A DNA stretch of 64,000 bases, from contig CAVVFG010000007.1 of NCBI GenBank assembly GCA_963747405.1, positions 434,001-498,000 of the forward strand, read 5' to 3'. Positions within the stretch are counted from its first letter, which is position 1. The number at the start of each line of letters is the position of its first letter. The position numbers and the translations under genes are program-made. This document shows positions 57,200 through 64,000 of this stretch, piece by piece. A model generated the notes under the pieces. That model was not told the DNA's origin, ran no database searches, and saw only the letters and a program-made list of their open reading frames with translations. The DNA is from Fodinibacter sp963747405 (lineage in GTDB: Bacteria > Actinomycetota > Actinomycetes > Actinomycetales > Dermatophilaceae).

Positions 57200-58405
57200 T
57201 CAGTGCTCCTTCGTGAGGATGGCGATGCCGGGCAGTTCCTTGCCCTCGAGGTACTCCAGCGACGCTCCGCCGCCGGTGGAGATGTGGCCGAACTGGTCGT
57301 CGCGGAAGCCGAGCTGGCGCACTGCGGCCGCCGAGTCGCCGCCGCCGACGACGGTCAGGGCGCCCTTCTCGGTGACCTCGACGAGGGCCTGCGCGAGCCG
57401 CAGCGTGCCGGCGGCGAACGGCTCCATCTCGAACGCGCCCATCGGGCCGTTCCAGAAGACCGTGCGGGTGTCGGCGAGCTTCTCGGCGTAGAGCTGCGCC
57501 GACTCCGGGCCGATGTCCAGGCCCATCATGTCGGCCGGGATGGCATCGGCCTCGACCGTGACGGTCTCGGTGTCGGCGGAGAACTCGCGGCCGCACACGA
57601 TGTCGACGGGCAGCACGATCTCGACCCCGGTGTCCTGCGCGCGCTGCAGGTAGTCCTTGCAGGCGTCGACGCTCTCGGCGTCGAACAGGCTCTTGCCGAT
57701 CTCGTGGCCCTGGGCCGCGAGGAAGGTGAACACCATGCCGCCGCCGATGAGCAGGCGGTCGGCCGTGCGCATCAGGTTGTCGATGACGGCCAGCTTGTCG
57801 GCGACCTTCGCGCCACCGAGCACCACGGCATACGGGCGCTCGGGGTCGACCGTGAGGCGCTTGAGCACCTCGACCTCGGTGGCCACCAGGCCGCCCATCG
57901 CCGCGGGCAGCCGGGTGGCGACGTCGTAGACCGACGCCTGCTTGCGGTGCACGACGCCGAAGCCGTCGGAGACGTAGGCGTCGGCCAGGCCCGCGAGGGC
58001 GTCGGCGAACCCGGCGCGCTCGGCGTCGGTCTTGGCGGTCTCGCCCGGGTTGAACCGGAGGTTCTCGAGCAGCACGACGTCACCGTCGGACATGCCCGCC
58101 ACCGCGGCCCGGGCGCTCTCGCCCACCGTGTCGGTGGCGAAGGCGACCGGGCGGCCGAGCAGCTCGCCGAGCCGGCCCACGACCGGGGCCAGCGAGTAGC
58201 GCTCCTCGGGAGCGCCCTTGGGCCGGCCGAGGTGGGCGCACACGATGACGCGTGCGCCCGCCTCGGCGAGGCTGGAGATGGTCGGGACCGACGCCCGGAT
58301 GCGCCCGTCGTCCGTGATCGTCGTCCCGTCGAGCGGCACGTTGAGGTCGGAGCGGACGAGCACGCGCTTGCCGCGCAGGTCGCCGAGGGAGGCGATGTCA
58401 CCCAT
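57200..58405 (-). CDS. pgk: Phosphoglycerate kinase
   Basis: 401 residues. The substrate motif RVLVRSDLNVPLDG is near residue 13. HLGRPKGAPEERYSL lies near 58, LLENLRFNPGETAK near 112, and the nucleotide-binding glycine region GALTVVGGGDSAAAV near 347 with ISTGGGASLEYLEGKELPGI near 375. It transfers phosphate from 1,3-bisphosphoglycerate to ADP. It lies between gap and tpiA on one transcript. Confidence 0.96.
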   Translation of the reverse strand: MGDIASLGDLRGKRVLVRSDLNVPLDGTTITDDGRIRASVPTISSLAEAGARVIVCAHLGRPKGAPEERYSLAPVVGRLGELLGRPVAFATDTVGESARAAVAGMSDGDVVLLENLRFNPGETAKTDAERAGFADALAGLADAYVSDGFGVVHRKQASVYDVATRLPAAMGGLVATEVEVLKRLTVDPERPYAVVLGGAKVADKLAVIDNLMRTADRLLIGGGMVFTFLAAQGHEIGKSLFDAESVDACKDYLQRAQDTGVEIVLPVDIVCGREFSADTETVTVEADAIPADMMGLDIGPESAQLYAEKLADTRTVFWNGPMGAFEMEPFAAGTLRLAQALVEVTEKGALTVVGGGDSAAAVRQLGFRDDQFGHISTGGGASLEYLEGKELPGIAILTKEH

Positions 58406-58427
58406 GGTCGGATCGGTCCCGTTCGCT

Positions 58428-59432
<1,005 letters not shown>

Positions 59433-59495
59433 GGTGTGTGCTGCCTTCCACTTGATGCGGCGTGCCGCAGGTCAGCGGCACCTTGGGTCACCTCC

Positions 59496-59501
59496 ACCCT
59501 A
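59496..59501 (-). promoter_or_regulatory. -10 box upstream of gap
   Basis: TAGGGT on the minus strand, about 64 bases before ATG 59432, in the only sizeable gap of this gene block. Confidence 0.4.
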
Positions 59502-59576
59502 GTCCTGTCGCCAGGGGCGCCCGACACCGTCCGGGGTACGGGCGGGTAACCCCCTGCGCAGCACCTGCTGGGCAGC

Positions 59577-60557
59577 TCAGGTGTCGAGCATGTCCGGGGT
59601 CAGCACGGCCTCGGTGTTGGGGATGCCGTCGTCGGCGGCGCGCTTGTCGGCCATCGCGAGCAGCCGGCGGATGCGGCCCGCCACGGCGTCCTTGGTCATC
59701 GGCGGCTGGGCCAGCTGGCCGAGCTCCTCGAGCGATGCCTGCTTGTGCTGCAGGCGCAGCTCCCCGGCCTCGCGCAGGTGGTCGGGGATGTCGTCGCCGA
59801 GGATCTCCAGCGCCCGCTCCACGCGCGCCCCGGCGGCCACCGCCGCCCGGGCCGAGCGGCGCAGGTTGGCGTCGTCGAAGTTGGCCAGCCGGTTCGCGGT
59901 GGCGCGGACCTCCCGCCGGATACGGCGCTCCTCCCAGGCGAGGACGGCATCGTGGGCGCCGAGCCGGGTGAGCATCACCCCGATGGCGTCACCGTCGCGG
60001 ATGACGACCCGGTCCACACCGCGCACCTCGCGGGCCTTGGCCGAGATGCCCATCCGGCGGGCCGCCCCGACCAGGGCGAGGGCCGCCTCCGGCCCGGGGC
60101 AGGTGATCTCGAGCGCCGAGGAGCGGCCGGGCTCGGTGAGCGAGCCGTGGGCCAGGAACGCCCCGCGCCAGGCGGCCTCGGCGTCGCACACCGAGCCACT
60201 GACCACCTTGGGCGGCAGGCCGCGCACCGGTCGTCCCCGGCTGTCGATCAGGCCGGTCTGCCGGGCCAGCGACTCGCCGTCCTGCACGACCCGCACGACG
60301 TAGCGGCTGCCCTTGCGCAGCCCACCCGCCGCGAGCACGAGGACCTCGGGGGTGTGGCCGTAGACCTCGGTGAGCTCGCGCCGCAGGCGCCGGGCGGCGT
60401 TGGCGGTGTCGAGCTCGGCCTCGACGACGATGCGCCCCCCGATGATGTGCAGCCCCCCGGCGAACCTCAGCATGGCGGCGACCTCGGACTTGCGGCAGCA
60501 CGGCTTGGTCACCACGTGCCTGCTCAGCTCGTCCTTGACCTTCGCCGTCATCGCCAT
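59577..60557 (-). CDS. whiA: DNA-binding protein WhiA, sporulation/cell-division regulator
   Basis: 326 residues. The N-terminal degenerate LAGLIDADG-type domain covers about 1-215 (AAMLRFAGGLHIIGGRIVVE near 27, AWRGAFLAHGSLTEPGR near 128). A C-terminal helix-turn-helix region follows, with LREAGELRLQHKQASLEELG near 260 and KDAVAGRIRRLLAMADK near 290. WhiA controls division genes in sporulating actinobacteria and is conserved in non-sporulating ones. It is part of uvrC-rapZ-yvcK-whiA. ATG 60557 (MAMTAKVKDEL) is preferred over ATG 60566. Confidence 0.95.
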   Translation of the reverse strand: MAMTAKVKDELSRHVVTKPCCRKSEVAAMLRFAGGLHIIGGRIVVEAELDTANAARRLRRELTEVYGHTPEVLVLAAGGLRKGSRYVVRVVQDGESLARQTGLIDSRGRPVRGLPPKVVSGSVCDAEAAWRGAFLAHGSLTEPGRSSALEITCPGPEAALALVGAARRMGISAKAREVRGVDRVVIRDGDAIGVMLTRLGAHDAVLAWEERRIRREVRATANRLANFDDANLRRSARAAVAAGARVERALEILGDDIPDHLREAGELRLQHKQASLEELGQLAQPPMTKDAVAGRIRRLLAMADKRAADDGIPNTEAVLTPDMLDT

Positions 60558-60577
60558 GGCCGTCATCCTGCCACGCG

Positions 60578-61534
60578 TCACCGGGCCGGTCTCGGGCTGG
60601 TGAGAATGTCCCGGAGGGCCGCCGCGTAGCGCAGCGGATCGTGCTCGCCGGGTCGGTCGCGGTGGCCCACGGGGGTCACGAAGAGCTGCGCGCCGAGCCG
60701 CAGGCACTGCTGCGCGAGAACCGTTTCGTCGTCGACGACGGCAGGGTCGGCGAGCACCGCGTCGAGGCGCAGGTGGGGGGCGAGCGTGACGAAGGTCTCC
60801 AGGTGGCGGCCCGCGCTGAAGCCGGCCGTCTCGCCCGTGCCGGGGTCGAGGTTGAGCACGAGGAGGCGGCGTGCGCGGGTGACGCCGAGCGCCTCGGCGA
60901 CCTCGGGCACCAGCAGGTGGGTGGTGACCGACGTGAACCACGAGCCGGGGCCCAGCACCACCCAGTCGGCGCTGCGGATGGCGGCCACCGACTCCGGGTA
61001 GGCGGGCGGGTCGGACGGGACGAGGCGCACGGCCCGCACCTCACCGGGGGTCACGGCGACCTGCGCCTGCCCGCTCACGACCTGGACGGCATCCGGCCGG
61101 TCGGGGTCGAGGCCGGTGACGTCGGCCTCGATCGTGAGCGGGACGGCCGCCATCGGCAGCACCCGGCCCTGGGCCTGGAGCAGCCGCCCCACCAGGTCGA
61201 GCCCGGCGACGGGGTCGTCGTGCAGCTCCCAGAGGGCGACGATGAGCAGGTTGCCCAGGTTGTGCCCGCCCAGCGGCCCGTCGCCGGCGAAGCGGTGCTG
61301 GAGCACGTCGCGCCAGGTCTGGCCCCACTCGCTCTCGCTGCACAGCGCGGCCAGTGCCATCCGCAGGTCGCCGGGGGGCAGCACCCCGAACTCGTCGCGC
61401 AGCCGGCCCGAGGAGCCGCCGTCGTCGGCGACCGTGACGATGGCGGTGATCTCGTCGGTGACGTAGCGCAGGGCGGTGAGCGTGGCGGCCAGACCGTGGC
61501 CGCCACCCAGCGCGGCGACGACCGGCCCGGTCAC
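60578..61534 (-). CDS. yvcK: Gluconeogenesis factor YvcK/CuvA family protein
   Basis: 318 residues, CofD-like fold. It has the glycine-rich VVAALGGGHGLAATLTAL at residue 4, IVTVADDGGSSGRLRDEFGV near 34, LGGHNLGNLLIVALWEL near 92 and VVLGPGSWFTSVTTHLLVPE near 185. Homologues bind UDP-sugars and influence carbon flow and cell-wall synthesis. GTG 61534 overlaps the rapZ stop by four bases. whiA follows 20 bases after its stop. Confidence 0.93.
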   Translation of the reverse strand: MTGPVVAALGGGHGLAATLTALRYVTDEITAIVTVADDGGSSGRLRDEFGVLPPGDLRMALAALCSESEWGQTWRDVLQHRFAGDGPLGGHNLGNLLIVALWELHDDPVAGLDLVGRLLQAQGRVLPMAAVPLTIEADVTGLDPDRPDAVQVVSGQAQVAVTPGEVRAVRLVPSDPPAYPESVAAIRSADWVVLGPGSWFTSVTTHLLVPEVAEALGVTRARRLLVLNLDPGTGETAGFSAGRHLETFVTLAPHLRLDAVLADPAVVDDETVLAQQCLRLGAQLFVTPVGHRDRPGEHDPLRYAAALRDILTSPRPAR

Positions 61535-62460
61535 TCGCGCCCCAGGTCGCGGTGCACGACGAAGCTGGCCACCTGCTCGGTCGTGAGCCGTGCGGCGACC
61601 GCCTGGGTCATCGCCACCGAGCGGTGCTTGCCCCCGGTGCACCCGATCGCGATCGTGGCGTAGCGGCGGCCCTCGCGCAGGTAGCCCTCGGTCACCGGCT
61701 CCATCAGGGCGATGACGCGGTCGAGGAACTCGGTGGCCCCGGGCTGGCCCATGACCCAGTCGGCGACCGGGGCGTCGGCCCCGGTGAGCGCCTTGAGCTC
61801 GGGCACCCAGAACGGGTTGGGCAGGAAGCGCATGTCGAAGACGAAGTCGGCGTCGAGCGGCACGCCGTACTTGAACCCGAACGACATCAGCGCCAGCCGC
61901 ACGCTCGGCCCCTCCGCGGCTCCGAGCAGCGGGGTGAGCTTGCGCCCGAGCTGGTGCACGTTCAGCCCGGAGGTGTCGATGACCACCTGGGCGTCGGCGC
62001 GCAGGTCACCCAGCATCTCGCGCTCGGCCTGGATGCCGTCGAGCAGCCGGCCGTCGCCCTGCAGCGGGTGCGGGCGCCGCACGCTCTCGAACCGGCGGAC
62101 CAGGGCCTCGTCGGTGGCGTCGAGGAAGATCAGGTGCGGCTGCCAGCCGGCATCGCGCAGCGCGGCCAGCCCGGCCTGCAGCTCGGAACGGAAGGCGCGG
62201 GCCCGTACGTCGACCACGGCGGCGATGCGCAGGTCGCTGACCCCCGAGTCGCGCACCTCGCTCGCCAGGTCGGCCATGGCGGCGAGCAGCTGCGGCGGGA
62301 GGTTGTCGACCACGTACCAGCCACGGTCCTCGATGACGTTGGCAGCCGTCGACCGCCCCGCCCCGCTCATCCCGGTGACGATGACGAAGTCGGTGGGGCG
62401 CGGCACCGGCGTGAGGTCGCCGCCCGGCTCGTCGTCAGCCACGGCCCGCTCGATCGGCAC
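61531..62460 (-). CDS. rapZ: RapZ/YvcJ-family nucleotide-binding protein
   Basis: 309 residues. Its P-loop is VTGMSGAGRSTAANVIEDRG near residue 27, with Arg where many members have Lys. YVVDNLPPQLLAAMADLA follows near 50. The C-terminal domain has SFGFKYGVPLDADFVFDMRF near 190 and IGCTGGKHRSVAMTQAVAA near 276. Homologues bind nucleotides; in E. coli RapZ controls amino-sugar synthesis through small RNA. GTG 62460 was chosen because GAAGGGG lies about six bases upstream. It overlaps the uvrC 3' end by 26 bases. Confidence 0.93.
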   Translation of the reverse strand: MPIERAVADDEPGGDLTPVPRPTDFVIVTGMSGAGRSTAANVIEDRGWYVVDNLPPQLLAAMADLASEVRDSGVSDLRIAAVVDVRARAFRSELQAGLAALRDAGWQPHLIFLDATDEALVRRFESVRRPHPLQGDGRLLDGIQAEREMLGDLRADAQVVIDTSGLNVHQLGRKLTPLLGAAEGPSVRLALMSFGFKYGVPLDADFVFDMRFLPNPFWVPELKALTGADAPVADWVMGQPGATEFLDRVIALMEPVTEGYLREGRRYATIAIGCTGGKHRSVAMTQAVAARLTTEQVASFVVHRDLGRE

Positions 62461-64000
62461 GGTCTGCCCCTTCGTCGTCGACCACCTCGCCGGTGGCGAG
62501 GTTGACCGCCGGCATGCTGTCGGCGCTCGACCCCAACTGTGCCGCAACCACCGCTGCCAGCGCAGGCCCGATGCCGGGCACGGCCGCGAGCTCGTCGACC
62601 GAGGCGGCCCGGATGCGCTTGACCGAGCCGAACGCCTTGAGCAGCGCCTTGCGGCGCTTCTCGCCCAGGCCCGGGATGCCGTCGAGCTGGCTGGTGGTCA
62701 TCGCCTTGGAGCGCCGCTGGCGGTGGAAGGTGACCGCGAACCGGTGCGCCTCGTCGCGCAGCCGCTGCAGGAGGTAGAGGCCCTCGCTGGTGCGGGGCAG
62801 CACCACGGGGTACTCCTCCCCCGGCACCCAGACCTCCTCGAGCCGCTTGGCGAGCCCGACGACCGCGACGTCGACGACCCCGACGTCCTCGAGGGCCCGT
62901 GCGGCGGCGTTGACCTGCGGCAGGCCACCGTCGACAACGACCAGGTTGGGCCGGTAGGCGAAGCGCGCGGGACGCGACCCGACCTCGGCAGCCGCCTCAC
63001 CGGCATCCGCGGCAGTCGAGGCGTCCGGCGCCTCCACCTCGGCCAGCTCGGCCTCCTCGGCGCGGCCGCGGCGGAACCGGCGGGTGAGCACCTCGTGCAT
63101 CGCGGCGGTGTCGTCGGTGGCCCCGGTCTCGTCGCCGCGCACGATGAACCGGCGGTACTCCGACTTGCGCGGCAGGCCGTCCTCGAAGACGACCATCGAG
63201 CCGACGACCTGCGTTCCCTGCACGTGGCTGATGTCGAAGCACTCGATGCGCAGTGGGGCCTCGTCGAGCTCGAGGGCGTCCTGGAGCTGCTGCAGCGCCT
63301 GGCTGCGGGTGGTGAGGTCGCCGGCCCGGGTGACCTTGTGCCGGGCCAGGCTCTGGGTGGCGTTGCGGGCGACGGTCTCCATCAGGGTGCGCTTGTCGCC
63401 GCGGCGGGGCACCCGGAGGTCGACCCGGCTGCCGCGCAGGGTCGACAACCACAGCGAGAGGGCCTCGGCGTCGTCGGGCAGCACCGGCACGAGCACCTCA
63501 CGCGGCACGGCGTCGCCGGCCTCGCTGCCGTAGACCTGCTGGAGCAGGTGCTCGACGACGTCGGGCGTGGTCTCGGCGTCGCGCTCGGCCACCCAGCCGC
63601 GCTGGCCGCGCACCCGTCCGCCGCGCACGTGGAAGAGCTGCACCGCCACCTCGAGCTCGTCCTCGGCCAGGGCGAACACGTCGGCGTCGGTGGCGTCGGG
63701 CAGCACCACGGCCGACTTCTCGAGCACCCGCTCCAGCGCCCCGATGTCGTCACGCAGGCGGGCGGCCCGCTCGAAGTCGAGCTCGGCGGCAGCCCCCTTC
63801 ATCTCCTTGGTGAGGCGGGTGACGAACCGCCCGGTCTCGCCCGCCATGAAGTCGCAGAAGTCCTCGGCGATCTCGCGGTGGCGCGCCGCGTCGACCCGGC
63901 CGACGCAGGGGGCGCTGCACTTGTCGATGTAGCCCAGCAGGCAGGGGCGGCCGACCTGGCTGGCGCGTGTGAACACGCCGGCGGAGCAGGTGCGCACCGG
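62435..64000 (-). CDS. uvrC: Excinuclease ABC subunit C, N-terminus beyond window
   Basis: Partial; 521 residues are visible and the frame is open to the right edge, so the N-terminal GIY-YIG nuclease domain lies outside. The visible part begins with VRTCSAGVF and SAPCVGRVDAARH. Next come the UVR domain that contacts UvrB (KGAAAELDFERAARLRDDIG), the RNase H-like second nuclease domain (IECFDISHVQGTQVVGSMVV), and tandem HhH motifs (IPGLGEKRRKALLKAFGSV, VPGIGPALAAVVAAQLG). An Ala/Glu-rich insert (about 25 residues) sits before RPNLVVVDGG. It cuts both sides of DNA lesions in nucleotide excision repair. Confidence 0.95.
   Translation of the reverse strand, partial: PVRTCSAGVFTRASQVGRPCLLGYIDKCSAPCVGRVDAARHREIAEDFCDFMAGETGRFVTRLTKEMKGAAAELDFERAARLRDDIGALERVLEKSAVVLPDATDADVFALAEDELEVAVQLFHVRGGRVRGQRGWVAERDAETTPDVVEHLLQQVYGSEAGDAVPREVLVPVLPDDAEALSLWLSTLRGSRVDLRVPRRGDKRTLMETVARNATQSLARHKVTRAGDLTTRSQALQQLQDALELDEAPLRIECFDISHVQGTQVVGSMVVFEDGLPRKSEYRRFIVRGDETGATDDTAAMHEVLTRRFRRGRAEEAELAEVEAPDASTAADAGEAAAEVGSRPARFAYRPNLVVVDGGLPQVNAAARALEDVGVVDVAVVGLAKRLEEVWVPGEEYPVVLPRTSEGLYLLQRLRDEAHRFAVTFHRQRRSKAMTTSQLDGIPGLGEKRRKALLKAFGSVKRIRAASVDELAAVPGIGPALAAVVAAQLGSSADSMPAVNLATGEVVDDEGADRADRAGRG

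Noticed and set aside
59433..59576. Terminator after whiA
   Set aside because: Only five-base imperfect stems are visible (GGGGT/ACCCC), too weak to call.

Overview
The window is a dense, very GC-rich (roughly 70 %, judged by eye) chromosomal segment of a high-GC Gram-positive bacterium. Gene content points to Actinomycetota, most likely Micrococcales near Intrasporangiaceae/Dermatophilaceae. The evidence is RbpA, WhiA, OpcA, a SufR-BDCSU-SufT operon, actinobacterial-type GlgA/GlgC, acVLRF1, a FabG-FabI pair, many GTG starts, and frequent leaderless promoters (TAnnnT placed 6-8 nt before the start codon). The genus is inference. I see no rRNA, tRNA, CRISPR array, insertion sequence or prophage. 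No gap between genes exceeds 300 bases; the largest is 43543-43785.

Layout. 1-2.9 kb (minus): two TauE/SafE exporters (one cut by the left edge) and an SPFH/NfeD membrane pair. 3-7.1 kb: an ABC ATPase and glycogen synthase (minus), divergent from glgC and an LLM-class oxidoreductase (plus). 7.1-14.3 kb: serB, then a cyanophycin locus (cphB, cphA) convergent with an unusual CphA-like Mur ligase that lacks ATP-grasp and carries a C-terminal TPR domain. 14.4-18.1 kb: fabI-fabG, a DUF3099 protein, moaA, a SURF1 protein. 18.2-29.4 kb: Na+/H+ antiporter, two alpha/beta hydrolases, a frameshifted lipoprotein, an ABC exporter, TrpB2, a secreted acid phosphatase, an ABC-F protein and a zinc peptidase. 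29.4-36.4 kb (minus): a complete SUF iron-sulfur operon led by sufR, with acVLRF1 as last gene. 36.4-37.8 kb: pssA and a severely shortened psd. 37.9-40.3 kb: ABC-2 transporter and ctaA. 40.4-45.7 kb: an accessory block (LAL-type LuxR regulator, small ORF, ArsR regulator, frameshifted MFS transporter). 45.7-55.7 kb: ctaB, divergent from a pentose-phosphate operon tkt-tal-pgi-zwf-opcA-pgl and a DUF3806 gene. 55.7-64 kb (minus): uvrC-rapZ-yvcK-whiA-gap-pgk-tpiA-secG-rbpA.

How the genes work together. Carbon flow is heavily represented: glycogen synthesis, lower glycolysis (gap, pgk, tpiA) under the conserved rapZ-yvcK-whiA block, and the oxidative and non-oxidative pentose-phosphate branches in one tightly overlapping operon. 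ctaA, ctaB and the SURF1 protein serve haem-copper oxidase maturation; the SUF operon supplies Fe-S clusters, for example to MoaA. cphA/cphB provide a nitrogen-storage polymer.

Points that stand out: the TPR-fused Mur ligase facing cphA; a recurring leaderless promoter architecture, sometimes combined with palindromic operators (glgC, arsR, sufR); a Psd without its self-processing half; and three one-base frameshifts (lipoprotein, pssA tail, MFS) that may be real mutations or sequence errors.
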